Of a stretch of 64,000 nucleotides of DNA, positions 28,023 to 39,334 are shown one piece after another. Within the stretch, counting starts at the first letter, position 1, and every line of letters begins with the position of its first letter. The notes under the pieces were generated by a model. It was not told where the DNA came from. It did not search any database and saw nothing but the letters and a program-made list of their open reading frames with translations. Origin of the DNA: Paraburkholderia sp. NMBU_R16 (lineage in GTDB: Bacteria; Pseudomonadota; Gammaproteobacteria; Burkholderiales; Burkholderiaceae); assembly GCF_013282575.1 (NCBI RefSeq), contig NZ_JAAAYE010000007.1:62001-126000 (forward strand). The letters run 5' to 3'. The position numbers were made by a program, and so were the translations under genes.

Positions 28023-29309
28023 ATGAATACCGTAACGCTCAAACCGTCGAAGGAAAAATCGCTGCTGCGCCGTCATCCGTGGGTGTACGCGAACGCCATC
28101 GACCGGATCGACGGCAAACCCGCCTCGGGCGCGACTGTCGTCGTACGCGCGCACGACGGACGCTTTCTCGCGCGCGCCGCCTACAGTCCGCACTCCCAGA
28201 TTCGCCTGCGCGCGTGGAGTTTCGACGAGGCCGAACCGATCGATCACGCCTTCTTCAAGCGCCGCGTCCAGCAAGCGCTCGCGCATCGCCGAGCGTTCGT
28301 GCACGACACCGGCGCGGTCAGACTCGTCTTCGGCGAGGCGGACGGCCTGCCCGGGCTCATCGTCGACTATTACGTTCCCGATCTCGCGATGGCCGGCGGT
28401 TCCGCGCCGGCAGATCCAAACTCGAACGTCCCTATACGGGCAAGCCGCCTGCCGCTGTCCGGAGACGAAGCCGCAGAACATGGGCAGCTCGTCTGTCAGT
28501 TCATGGCGGCCGGCGTGGAGGCATGGAAAGAGGCGATCGTCGCCGCGCTCACGGGCGCAACCGGCTGCCCGAACGTCTACGAGCGCTCCGACGTTTCGAT
28601 CCGCGAAAAAGAAGGGCTCGCGCAAACGACGGGTGTGCTCGCCGGCGCAGCGCCTGCCGATACGCTCATCGTCGATGAAAACGGCGTGCGTTACCGCGTC
28701 GATGTCCGCAACGGCCACAAGACCGGCTTTTATATCGATCAGCGCGAGAGCCGCGCGCTCGTGCAGGCGTACGCCGCCGAGCGCGACGTGCTCAACTGTT
28801 TTTGCTATACGGGCGGCTTCTCGCTGGCCGCATTGAAGGGCGGCGCACGACGTGTCGTATCGATCGATTCATCGGGCGAGGCGCTCGCGCTCGCACGCGC
28901 GAACGTGCAGGCGAACGGCTTCGACGCAGCGCGCGCCGAGTGGCTCGACGCCGACGCGTTTCGCACGCTGCGACGTCTGGCCGACGAAGGCGAGCGCTTC
29001 GACCTCGTCGTGCTCGATCCGCCGAAGTTCGCCCCGGCCCGCGAGCATGTGGACAGGGCGGCACGCGCCTACAAAGACATCAACCTCTCCGGTTTCCGCC
29101 TGCTGCGCCCGGGCGGGCTGCTTTTCACGTACTCGTGCTCGGGCGCGATCGATGCTGAGCTGTTCCTGAAGATCGTCGCCGGCGCCGCGTCCGACGCGCG
29201 GGTGGATGCCCGAATCTTGAAGCGGCTCGGCACTGGCCTCGATCACCCGCTGCTGGCTTCGTTTCCGGAGGGCGAATACCTGAAGGGGCTGCTGTTGCAA
29301 ATTCTCTGA
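28023..29309 (+). CDS. rlmI: 23S rRNA methyltransferase RlmI-like
   Basis: 428 aa SAM-dependent methyltransferase. N-terminal PUA-type domain (KPSKEKSLLRRHPWVYANAI) and C-terminal Rossmann domain: VLNCFCYTGGFSLAALKGG (SAM loop), VVLDPPKF (catalytic motif). These match RlmI (m5C1962 of 23S rRNA). Slightly longer than E. coli RlmI (396 aa): a polar insert at about residues 118-155 (SAPADPNSNVPIRASRLPLS region) interrupts the linker between the domains. Confidence 0.9.
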   Translation: MNTVTLKPSKEKSLLRRHPWVYANAIDRIDGKPASGATVVVRAHDGRFLARAAYSPHSQIRLRAWSFDEAEPIDHAFFKRRVQQALAHRRAFVHDTGAVRLVFGEADGLPGLIVDYYVPDLAMAGGSAPADPNSNVPIRASRLPLSGDEAAEHGQLVCQFMAAGVEAWKEAIVAALTGATGCPNVYERSDVSIREKEGLAQTTGVLAGAAPADTLIVDENGVRYRVDVRNGHKTGFYIDQRESRALVQAYAAERDVLNCFCYTGGFSLAALKGGARRVVSIDSSGEALALARANVQANGFDAARAEWLDADAFRTLRRLADEGERFDLVVLDPPKFAPAREHVDRAARAYKDINLSGFRLLRPGGLLFTYSCSGAIDAELFLKIVAGAASDARVDARILKRLGTGLDHPLLASFPEGEYLKGLLLQIL

Positions 29310-29321
29310 GCGAGCGCATCT

Positions 29322-29359
29322 GTCCCGCGCGTGAAGCGCTCCGAGCGGGACGTCCCGCT
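29322..29359 (+). promoter_or_regulatory. Nested gtcccgc repeats and 16-bp palindrome before cobW-type gene
   Basis: agcgggacgtcccgct (29344-29359) is a perfect palindrome. An additional gtcccgc (29322-29328) can also pair with gcgggac (29345-29351), so two hairpins exclude each other. A TTGACA hexamer (29359-29364) adjoins. It may terminate rlmI transcription or control the metallochaperone gene. Confidence 0.4.
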
Positions 29360-29440
29360 TGACAGGTATGCTTCAATATTTCCAGGCCAGGGCGCCGAGC
29401 TGTACCGGCCCCGATTTCATCGAACAACAGGCGAGTCACA

Positions 29441-30520
29441 ATGATTCCAGTCACCATCCTGACCGGCTTTCTCGGCAGCGGCAAAACCACGTTGCTCAAG
29501 CGCATCCTGAGCGAAAAGCATGGTATGAAGATCGCCGTGATCGAAAACGAGTTCGGCGAAGAGAACATCGACAACGAAATCCTCGTACAGAACGAAGCCG
29601 AGCAGATCGTGCAGATGAGCAACGGCTGCATTTGCTGCACGATCCGCGGCGACCTGGCGCGCGCGCTCGGCGATCTGGCGGAGCGCAAGCGTTCGGGCGA
29701 GATCTCGTTCGACCGCGTCGTCATCGAAACGACGGGTCTCGCCAATCCGGGCCCCGTTGCCCAGACGTTCTTCATCGATAGCCAGATCGCCGACGAGTTT
29801 ATGCTCGACGCGATCATCACCCTCGTCGACGCGAAGCACGCCGACGCTCAGCTCGACGAACACGAGGTGGTGCAACGCCAGGTCGGCTTCGCCGATCGCC
29901 TGTTCATCACGAAGGCCGATCTCGTCGACGAAGCCGCGCTGGGCGATCTACGCCACCGGCTCGTTCATATGAACCCGAAAGCGACGATCAAGACCGTGAA
30001 CTTCGGCGACGCCGATATCAAGGAGATCTTCGATCTGCGCGGCTTCAATTTGAACGCGAAACTCGAGATCGATCCGGACTTCCTGGCCGAAGACGACCAC
30101 GAGCATCACGATCATGATCACGACCACGATGGGCACGATCATGCCCATTGCGATCACGACCATGGCCAGTGCGAACATGACGGGCACGAACACGGGCATC
30201 ACCATCATCACGCCCATCACGACGACCGGATCAAATCGTTCGTCTATCGCAACGACCGGCCTTTCGATCCCAACAAGCTCGAGGACTTTCTCGGTGGCGT
30301 GCTGCAAATCTACGGCGAGCGGCTTTTGCGTTACAAGGGCGTGCTCTATATGAAGGGCGTGGACCGCAAGGTCGTATTCCAGGGCGTGCATCAGATGATG
30401 GGTAGCGACTTGGCGGCCAAATGGCTGCCGGCGGAGAAAAAGACCAACAAGATGGTCTTCATCGGTATCGATCTGCCGCAGGACTTGATCACCGACGGTC
30501 TCGATGCCTGTTTGGCGTGA
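29441..30520 (+). CDS. CobW/COG0523 family zinc metallochaperone GTPase
   Basis: 359 aa P-loop GTPase. Walker A GFLGSGKTTLL (9-19), the metal-binding GCICC (62-66), Walker B-type VVIETTGLANPGP, and TKAD guanine motif. A His/Asp-rich loop (about 218-265) and the C-terminal CobW_C domain follow. Members transfer zinc or cobalt to client proteins. No cobalamin genes are nearby. The next gene encodes a cysteine-poor DksA, a pairing seen in zinc-limitation responses of other bacteria. A recognisable Zur box was not found. Confidence 0.92.
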   Translation: MIPVTILTGFLGSGKTTLLKRILSEKHGMKIAVIENEFGEENIDNEILVQNEAEQIVQMSNGCICCTIRGDLARALGDLAERKRSGEISFDRVVIETTGLANPGPVAQTFFIDSQIADEFMLDAIITLVDAKHADAQLDEHEVVQRQVGFADRLFITKADLVDEAALGDLRHRLVHMNPKATIKTVNFGDADIKEIFDLRGFNLNAKLEIDPDFLAEDDHEHHDHDHDHDGHDHAHCDHDHGQCEHDGHEHGHHHHHAHHDDRIKSFVYRNDRPFDPNKLEDFLGGVLQIYGERLLRYKGVLYMKGVDRKVVFQGVHQMMGSDLAAKWLPAEKKTNKMVFIGIDLPQDLITDGLDACLA

Positions 30521-30555
30521 GCGTGTACGATACCGCTCGCAGTTTGCACCGGGAG

Positions 30556-30585
30556 TTCGCTTTTTATAAATTCGCGCGTTATATT
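30556..30585 (+). promoter_or_regulatory. Possible dksA promoter
   Basis: AT-rich island between the cobW-type gene and dksA with TTCGCT (30556-30561), 18 bp, then TATATT (30580-30585). It would yield a leader of about 430 nt. Confidence 0.35.
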
Positions 30586-30670
30586 TTCGTGCTAATAGGC
30601 CGCGCAGCAGGGTTTTCTCTGTTGCAGCGCGCAAGGGCGATTCAGTTACAATACGTGCCCGCTGGATCTT

Positions 30671-31022
30671 GACCAGTAAGCAGCGAAGCCCGCGCCCCAT
30701 ACGCGCGGGGCGTAGCGAACGGCGCCGGAAAACCTGATCCGGGCAACGCCGAACGAAAATGACAAAGCGGAATGCCGGGCGAAACCCCGGGCGACACCAC
30801 GCTTCGTGCCGGTGTCGCCTCAGGAAGAAGTGCCCGGCAAGGGACACCTCATCGAAACGGGAGTGCATCCAAGGATCGGTTTCCAGAGGAGTTCGGCCCC
30901 GCACGGGCGCTGGCCGTCACGACTGCCAGACCTGCCGAGTGGCGCATAGTGCGCTGCTTGCGGGCAACACGAAAGTGCGGGCAATATGTATGGGTTTTGC
31001 CTCACATTGAAGAAGCACGCAG
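30671..31022 (+). ncRNA. Long structured leader of dksA (candidate regulatory RNA)
   Basis: The 500-bp interval between the cobW-type gene and dksA has no convincing gene but strong secondary structure. Stem A is cccgcgc/gcgcggg (around 30689-30708). Stem B is ggcg...cgcc with inner ccgga/tccgg (30721-30750). Stem C is tgccgggc (30773-30780) / gcccggca (30832-30839), enclosing ggcgacacc/ggtgtcgcc. A stretch agacctgcc (30928-30936) equals the 3' half of a B12 box, yet the other cobalamin-riboswitch core elements are not clear. Small open frames here look artefactual. Confidence 0.4.
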
Positions 31023-31442
31023 ATGACGACGAAACGACTCTTGACCGAAGCCGAAATCCTGAAGATGAGCGACAAGGATTACATGAATGAAGACCAGCTC
31101 GCCTTCTTCAAGAACCGGCTCGAACAGCTGCAGGCAGAGATTCTGCGCAATGCCGGCCAGACGACCGAGAACCTGCGCGAAACGGTGATCGTGCCCGATC
31201 CGGCCGATCGCGCGACGATCGAGGAAGAGCATGCGCTCGAGCTGCGTACGCGCGACCGCGAGCGCAAGTTGCTGAAGAAAGTGCAGCAATCGCTCGCGCG
31301 CATCGAAACGGGCGAGTACGGCTGGTGTGAGGAGACGGGCGAGCCGATCGGCATTCCGAGGTTGCTCGCACGTCCCACGGCCACGCTGTCGCTCGAGGCG
31401 CAGGAGCGCCGCGAGCTGCGCCAGAAGCTGTTCGGCGACTGA
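31023..31442 (+). CDS. dksA: DksA-family RNA polymerase-binding protein, cysteine-poor type
   Basis: 139 aa. Coiled coil (about 20-90) carrying the acidic tip DPADRAT (59-65) that enters the RNA polymerase secondary channel and works with ppGpp. The C-terminal zinc-ribbon region retains only the first of four cysteines: Cys102, Thr105, Ser123, Ala126 (CEETGEPIGIPRLLARPTAT). Zinc is therefore probably not bound, as in Cys-poor DksA paralogues that stay active under zinc limitation. Lies after a zinc metallochaperone gene. Whether it is the main DksA or a paralogue cannot be judged from this window. Confidence 0.95.
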   Translation: MTTKRLLTEAEILKMSDKDYMNEDQLAFFKNRLEQLQAEILRNAGQTTENLRETVIVPDPADRATIEEEHALELRTRDRERKLLKKVQQSLARIETGEYGWCEETGEPIGIPRLLARPTATLSLEAQERRELRQKLFGD

Positions 31443-31499
31443 CCGACCCAGAACCCGCGCGGCGATGAAGGCTGCGCGTCTTGACGCTGCTTCGAAGAG

Positions 31500-31524
31500 G
31501 CGCGCGGTATTCCGCGCGCTTTTT
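31500..31524 (+). terminator. Rho-independent terminator of dksA
   Basis: gcgcgcgg (31500-31507), loop tatt, ccgcgcgc (31512-31519), then five T (31520-31524). Textbook intrinsic terminator 58 bp after the dksA stop. Confidence 0.9.
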
Positions 31525-31673
31525 CTTTGTCGGCCGCGATCGTGCTTCGGCCCTTCCGCGGTCCGATTTCTAGTGGAACATACCCCTTTTTGCTCGCCCG
31601 CTCGCGGCCTCGCCGCGAAAGCGCGTTGTGGCGCCTGCCGGGCGCCGATCCACGCGTACCTGCTGCCTTGGCT

Positions 31674-31701
31674 CTTGATAAAGCCGCACTCGCCCTAAAA
31701 T
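31674..31701 (+). promoter_or_regulatory. Candidate sigma-32 promoter of hslVU
   Basis: CTTGATA (31674-31680), 12-bp spacer, CCCTAAAAT (31693-31701) resemble the heat-shock consensus CTTGAAA-N11-15-CCCCATNT. It lies 120 bp before hslV, a known sigma-32 target in many proteobacteria. The rest of the 31443-31823 interval holds the dksA terminator and nothing else I recognise. Confidence 0.55.
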
Positions 31702-31823
31702 GAATCCGACGTGCGTCATACGCGAGCCGCGGCGCCGTTGTGACCCGCAGCTCGTCCACCACCCGATTCCTCCGTCCGGCGCGTGTCGCCGGCGGCGCTT
31801 TCGACGTTTTTGAAGGAACGAGA

Positions 31824-32360
31824 ATGGAGCAATTTCACGGCACGACGATCGTTTCCGTGCGACGCGGCAGCCAGGTCGCACTCGGCGGCGACGGCCAGGT
31901 CACGCTTGGCAACATCGTCATGAAAGGCGGTGCGAGGAAGGTCCGGCGCATATACAACGACAAGGTGCTCGTCGGCTTCGCCGGCGGCACGGCCGATGCG
32001 TTTTCGCTGCTGGACCGCTTCGAGGCGAAGCTCGAAAAACACCAGGGCAATCTGACGCGCGCAGCCGTCGAACTCGCCAAGGACTGGCGAACGGACCGCA
32101 TGTTGCGCCGCCTGGAAGCGATGTTGATCACGGCCGACGCGCAAACGACGCTCGTCATCACCGGCAACGGCGACGTGCTCGACCCCGAGGGGGGGATTTG
32201 CGCGATCGGCTCCGGCGGCGCCTATGCGCAGGCTGCGGCCCGCGCGCTCGCAGAAAACACCGATCTGTCCCCGCGCGATATCGTCGAGAAATCGCTCTCG
32301 ATCGCCGGCGACATGTGCATTTACACCAACCACAACCGCGTCATCGAGACGATCGAGTGA
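31824..32360 (+). CDS. hslV: ATP-dependent protease peptidase subunit HslV (ClpQ)
   Basis: 178 aa proteasome-like threonine protease. [14 protein letters not shown]: the catalytic Thr is exposed after removal of the N-terminal residues, as usual for Hsl[14 protein letters not shown] and [13 protein letters not shown] are conserved. ATG 31824 has GAAGGA upstream; the frame upstream is not HslV-like. It is followed 7 bp later by hslU. Confidence 0.97.
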   Translation: MEQFHGTTIVSVRRGSQVALGGDGQVTLGNIVMKGGARKVRRIYNDKVLVGFAGGTADAFSLLDRFEAKLEKHQGNLTRAAVELAKDWRTDRMLRRLEAMLITADAQTTLVITGNGDVLDPEGGICAIGSGGAYAQAAARALAENTDLSPRDIVEKSLSIAGDMCIYTNHNRVIETIE

Positions 32361-32367
32361 GGACACG

Positions 32368-33705
32368 ATGAGCACTATGACACCGGCCGAGATCGTCTCG
32401 GAGCTCGACAAGCACATCATCGGACAGAAAAAGGCCAAGAAGGCCGTCGCTGTCGCCCTGCGCAACCGTTGGCGCCGTCAGCAGGTTGCCGAGCCGTTAC
32501 GCCAGGAAATCACGCCGAAGAACATTCTGATGATCGGGCCGACGGGTGTCGGCAAGACCGAGATTGCGCGGCGGCTCGCCAAACTGGCCGATGCGCCCTT
32601 CATCAAGATCGAAGCCACGAAGTTCACGGAGGTCGGTTATGTCGGCCGCGACGTGGATAGCATCGTGCGCGATCTGATCGAAATCTCGCTGAAACAGACG
32701 CGCGAATTCGAGATGCGCAAGGTGCGTTCGAAGGCACAGGACCAGGCCGAGGACCGCATTCTCGACATACTGCTGCCCACCGCGCGTCCGGTGGGGTTCG
32801 GTTCGCATTCGAGCGAGGCGGGTGAAGACAACGCCACGCGCCAGACCTTCCGCAAACGCCTGCGCGAAGGGTTGCTCGACGATAAGGAAATCGAACTCGA
32901 CGTCGAACTGCCGCAAGTCGGCATGGACATCATGGGCCCGCCCGGCATGGAGGACATGACCGAGCAGATCCGCTCGATGTTCGCCAATCTCGGCGGCGGC
33001 AAGAAGACGCGCCGCAAGCTGAAGGTCAAGGAAGCGCTGAAGGTGCTGACCGACGAAGAAGCGTCGAAGATGCTCAACGAGGAGGAAGTCAAGGCGAAGG
33101 CCGTTCAGAACGTCGAGCAAAACGGCATCGTGTTTCTCGATGAGATCGACAAGATCGCTTCGCGCAGCGAAGTCGGCGGCGGCGAGGTGTCGCGCCAGGG
33201 CGTGCAGCGCGACCTGTTGCCGCTTGTCGAGGGCACGACGATCAATACCCGCTACGGGATGGTCAAGACCGATCACATTTTGTTCATTGCGAGCGGCGCA
33301 TTTCATCTGTCGAAGCCGAGCGACCTCATTCCCGAATTGCAGGGCCGTTTTCCGATTCGCGTCGAGCTCGACTCGCTGTCGGTCGAGGATTTCGAATCGA
33401 TTCTCGTGGCGACCGATGCGAGTCTCGTGAAGCAGTATCAAGCGCTGCTTGCAACCGAAGAAGTCGAGCTCGAGTTCGGCGAGGACGGCATTCGGCGCAT
33501 GGCGGAGATCGCGTATTCCGTGAACGAACGCACGGAGAACATCGGCGCCCGGCGGCTTTACACGGTCATCGAAAAGCTGCTCGAGGACGTGTCGTTCTCG
33601 GCCGGCAATCACACCGGCAAGAAGGTGCGCATCGATGCTGCGTACGTCGATAAAGCGCTGGGCGATATAGCGCAAAGCGAAGATCTGTCGCGCTACGTCC
33701 TTTGA
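32368..33705 (+). CDS. hslU: HslUV ATPase subunit HslU (ClpY)
   Basis: 445 aa AAA+ unfoldase for HslV. N-terminal [17 protein letters not shown], Walker [17 protein letters not shown], the intermediate I-domain (about 110-240, polar), Walker [11 protein letters not shown], and the C-terminal [15 protein letters not shown] ending in RYVL, the tail that docks into HslV. ATG 32368 is preceded by GAGGACACG. Confidence 0.98.
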   Translation: MSTMTPAEIVSELDKHIIGQKKAKKAVAVALRNRWRRQQVAEPLRQEITPKNILMIGPTGVGKTEIARRLAKLADAPFIKIEATKFTEVGYVGRDVDSIVRDLIEISLKQTREFEMRKVRSKAQDQAEDRILDILLPTARPVGFGSHSSEAGEDNATRQTFRKRLREGLLDDKEIELDVELPQVGMDIMGPPGMEDMTEQIRSMFANLGGGKKTRRKLKVKEALKVLTDEEASKMLNEEEVKAKAVQNVEQNGIVFLDEIDKIASRSEVGGGEVSRQGVQRDLLPLVEGTTINTRYGMVKTDHILFIASGAFHLSKPSDLIPELQGRFPIRVELDSLSVEDFESILVATDASLVKQYQALLATEEVELEFGEDGIRRMAEIAYSVNERTENIGARRLYTVIEKLLEDVSFSAGNHTGKKVRIDAAYVDKALGDIAQSEDLSRYVL

Positions 33706-33713
33706 GCTGGACG

Positions 33714-33742
33714 GCGGGATGGCCGCGAGGGTCGTCCCGCCT
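33714..33742 (+). terminator. Hairpin after hslU
   Basis: ggcggga (33714-33720) / tcccgcc (33736-33742) with a 15-nt loop, 9 bp after the hslU stop. The remainder of the 407-bp interval to the carboxylesterase gene (33743-34112) shows no convincing gene; it presumably holds that gene's promoter, which I cannot place. Confidence 0.45.
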
Positions 33743-34112
33743 CGATGTCGGCGCGTGGCGGTTCGAACTCGACGTCTTCGCCTCCGGGCTCGAACTCGTG
33801 GCTGGACAAAACGGTAATGGTCACCAGCGCCCTCCCATTGAACTGTCAATCAACGTGGCAGTGTTGCTACACCCCTTGCGATTCTGCCATCCTCGGCAAG
33901 CCGCCAAGCCCCGCGGGACCAAAATCCGAGCAATGCAGCGACTGAATCCGCTGCTGGCTATGACCGATCGCACGCCGCTCGGTGAGCACCGTTATTCCGT
34001 CTGATTCGAAAAATCGAGACGAGCCCCGATTATTTCGACATCAATGATCGAGCCTCCCACCCGAACGGTGGGGCCGTAGACCCACAGTTCAACCACAAAA
34101 GGAGGCAAGACT

Positions 34113-35846
34113 GTGAGAGTTTCGTTCGATCGTGTCACCCATCGTGCCGTTGTTGCGGCGCTCGCCGCCAGCGGTTCTCTCTTGTGCATGACTCCCGGCG
34201 CTCATGCCGCGCGCGCGCCACTAGCTCCCGAAGTTCGCCTGGCCGACGGCGTCGTCGAAGGCATCAAGATGCGCGGCCAGCATAAAGACATCCGCGTATT
34301 CCGCGGAATTCCGTATGCGGCACCGCCCGTCGGCGAGTTCCGCTTTCGCGAACCGCAGCCCGTCGCGCGCTGGGCTGGCGCATTGAAAGCCCGGCAGTTC
34401 GGGCCTCGTTGCATGCAGGCGCCTGTCACCGGCGCCGCCAAGCCGGATTTCCGCTCGAAGGAGATGAGCGAAGATTGCCTCTACCTGAACGTCTGGACGC
34501 CGGCGAGCAATCCGGACGCCAAACTGCCCGTACTCGTCTATTTTCACGGCGGTGGATTCGTCTCGGGGGATGGCTCGGAGCCTCGTTATGACGGCACGAC
34601 CATGGCTTCGCGCGGCGTCATCGCGGTGACGGTCAACTACCGGCTCGGTGCATTCGGATTCCTGGCATCGCCCGATGCGGCAACGGAATCCTCGAACGGT
34701 GCGACCGGCAACTACGGTCTCCTCGATCAAGTCGCCGCACTGCGCTGGGTACGGGACAATATCGCGCAGTTCGGCGGCGATCCGTCGAAAGTGACGATCG
34801 CCGGCAATTCGGCCGGCTCGGTCGCAGTCAGCGCTCACATGGTCTCGCCGCTCTCGCGCGGGCTCTTTGCCCGGGCCATCGGCGAAAGCGGCGGCGCATT
34901 CGCGCCGAACCGCCTGTGGGCGCGCGAGCAGGCAGTGGCGGCGGCGACGCAGTTCTCGACGCGCGTCGGCGCAACGTCGCTGCAGCAGCTGCGCTCGTTG
35001 CCGGCACGCACACTGCTGACGGCATCCACGCAGCTCAAGTTCGCGCCGGGCTCGGCGATTTTCTGGCCGCATGTCGATGGCCACTTCCTGCCTGCGTCGC
35101 CCGAGCAGGTATTCGCCAGCGGCGGGCAAGCGCAGGTGCCGCTGCTCGTGGGATCGAACGCGCAGGAACAGCCTTTCACGGCGCTGCTCGGCAAGGCCGC
35201 CCCGACACCGGAGGCTTGGCGGGGAGCGATTCAAACGCACTTCAAGGATCACGCGGAAGAAGTCCTCGCGCATTACCCCGGCAACGATACGGAAGAGGTC
35301 AAGCATGCGGCGGCTGCACTGGCAGGGGATCTGTTCGTCAACCACAGTACGTGGCGGTGGATGGATCATCACCGGCAGACGGGCCAGTCGCCAGTCTTCT
35401 ATTACCGCTATACCCAACCTCTGCCAGCGGAGCTGAAAGCGTCGCCCGAGCCTGCTCAGCCGGACCTACCCGCTCCGGGGGCGGCGCATAACGCGCAGGT
35501 GGCCTACTCGCTCGGCAACCTGGAACACTTGCGGCAGTATGCATGGACGGCGGCTGACTACGACGTTGCACGCGTGTTCTCGCGTTATATCGAGCAGTTC
35601 GTGAAGACGGGCGATCCGAACGGTGCAACGTCAGGCGAGGCGGCAACGGAGCAAGGCGTAGTGGCCACCGCGGGCTCCGTACCGGATTGGGGCGCCGTTC
35701 GTACCGGTAATCGCGGGATGTTGCAGCAGATCATCGGGGAGAACACCCATGCGTCGTGGGATCGCAGCGCACCGCGGCAAGGGTTGATCCAGCGTCTCGT
35801 CGAAAGCGGGCAGTTGAACGACTTCGCGCTTCCCATCCCCCAATAG
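34113..35846 (+). CDS. Secreted carboxylesterase (type B, COesterase family)
   Basis: 577 aa from GTG 34113, with AAAGGAGG 8 nt upstream. Sec signal peptide (1-32, ending AHA-A). Alpha/beta hydrolase of the carboxylesterase/cholinesterase family: FRGIPYAAPPVGEFRF, SEDCLYLNVWTP, oxyanion VYFHGGGF, and nucleophile elbow GNSAGS, where most members have GESAG. A likely catalytic His lies in PGAAHNAQVAYSLGN. Predicted periplasmic or secreted hydrolase of esters; substrate unknown. Confidence 0.92.
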   Translation: MRVSFDRVTHRAVVAALAASGSLLCMTPGAHAARAPLAPEVRLADGVVEGIKMRGQHKDIRVFRGIPYAAPPVGEFRFREPQPVARWAGALKARQFGPRCMQAPVTGAAKPDFRSKEMSEDCLYLNVWTPASNPDAKLPVLVYFHGGGFVSGDGSEPRYDGTTMASRGVIAVTVNYRLGAFGFLASPDAATESSNGATGNYGLLDQVAALRWVRDNIAQFGGDPSKVTIAGNSAGSVAVSAHMVSPLSRGLFARAIGESGGAFAPNRLWAREQAVAAATQFSTRVGATSLQQLRSLPARTLLTASTQLKFAPGSAIFWPHVDGHFLPASPEQVFASGGQAQVPLLVGSNAQEQPFTALLGKAAPTPEAWRGAIQTHFKDHAEEVLAHYPGNDTEEVKHAAAALAGDLFVNHSTWRWMDHHRQTGQSPVFYYRYTQPLPAELKASPEPAQPDLPAPGAAHNAQVAYSLGNLEHLRQYAWTAADYDVARVFSRYIEQFVKTGDPNGATSGEAATEQGVVATAGSVPDWGAVRTGNRGMLQQIIGENTHASWDRSAPRQGLIQRLVESGQLNDFALPIPQ

Positions 35847-35867
35847 CAGGCGTCTGTCATCCTGTAG

Positions 35868-35895
35868 CGCAGCCGTTCATTCAACAACGGCTGCG
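35868..35895 (+). terminator. Hairpin after carboxylesterase
   Basis: Perfect 10-bp stem cgcagccgtt (35868-35877) / aacggctgcg (35886-35895), 8-nt loop, 22 bp after the stop codon. No T-tract. Confidence 0.55.
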
Positions 35896-36109
35896 CCGGA
35901 CCGGGCGTCGACGAGCGGGTCGACGCCCGGGCACAGCCCGCCGCGGCAGCTGTGCCGTTCACGCTTTTCCCCGTGGAGTGCTGGTGCGCCGGACGTTGTA
36001 CGTTACCCGGGCGAGTGCTCCCAAGCATTCAAGGCCGCTTTCGAGCGCGGTCATCTGCGGTCGCCCAGGATTCGGGTGGCTCGGACGCGACCTGCGTGCG
36101 CACCTCGTC

Positions 36110-36648
36110 CTACTGCTTCACCGGCCGCTTCGCCAGCTTCCTTTGCAGCGTCCGCCGATGCATATTGAGCGCCCTCGCCGTGGCCGAAATGTTGCCGCCG
36201 TTCTCGGCCAACGCACGCTGAATATGCTCCCATTCGAGCCGCGCCACCGAAAGCAGCGCCGGGCTTTCGAGTGCCGCCTCCGCCTGCTCGACGCTCGCTT
36301 CTTCCTTCAGTGCGCTCAAGATCGACTCGATATTGGCCGGCTTAGCGAGGTAATTGTCGGCCCCATCCTTGACCGCTTGCACAGCCGTCGCGATGCTTGC
36401 ATAGCCGGTCAGCACCAGCATCCGCGCATCGGGCTGAAGCTCGCGCAGCGGCGCGACGAGGTTCAAGCCGGAATCGCCGCCCAGGTGCAGATCGACCGTG
36501 ATCAGATCGAATTTGTGCGCATTGGCAAGCTGGATCGCCTCCTGCGCGTTGTGCGCCTGATGAACCTCGTAGCCGCGGCGGGTCAAGCCGCGCGCGAGAA
36601 TGCCCGAGAATACTTCGTCATCGTCGATGACGAGAAAAGGGGTGTCGC

Positions 36649-36652
<4 letters not shown>
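36110..36652 (-). CDS. regA: Redox response regulator RegA/PrrA/ActR type
   Basis: 180 aa. Receiver domain with the phospho-acceptor Asp in LITVDLHLGGDSGL and conserved MLVLTGYASIATAVQAVKDGA, linked to a Fis-type helix-turn-helix (EWEHIQRALAENGGNISATARALNMHRRTLQRKL), the conserved RegA DNA-binding helix. Its ATG overlaps the regB stop by 4 bp (ATGA), so the two are translationally coupled. Controls energy and redox metabolism in relatives. Confidence 0.95.
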
Positions 36653-39269
<2,617 letters not shown>

Positions 39270-39334
39270 GGCCACGAGCGCGGCGCGGCTGTCTGCGGCC
39301 CTGCGCGCCGCGCCGCCGCTTGCCCTCACACGTC

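Noticed and set aside
29310-29440. Zur box upstream of the CobW-type gene
   Set aside because: No palindrome of the GTTATA-type; the only dyad is GC-rich (29344-29359).
30600-30945. Cobalamin riboswitch
   Set aside because: Only a partial B12-box-like agacctgcc and a loosely similar core are seen; the 5' conserved blocks are missing and the downstream gene is dksA. Kept only as an open possibility in the findings.
30759-31026. Two small open frames (30759-31010 and 30772-31026) before dksA, one overlapping the dksA start
   Set aside because: Their amino acid composition is unlike real proteins and they lie in the structured leader; no RBS supports them.
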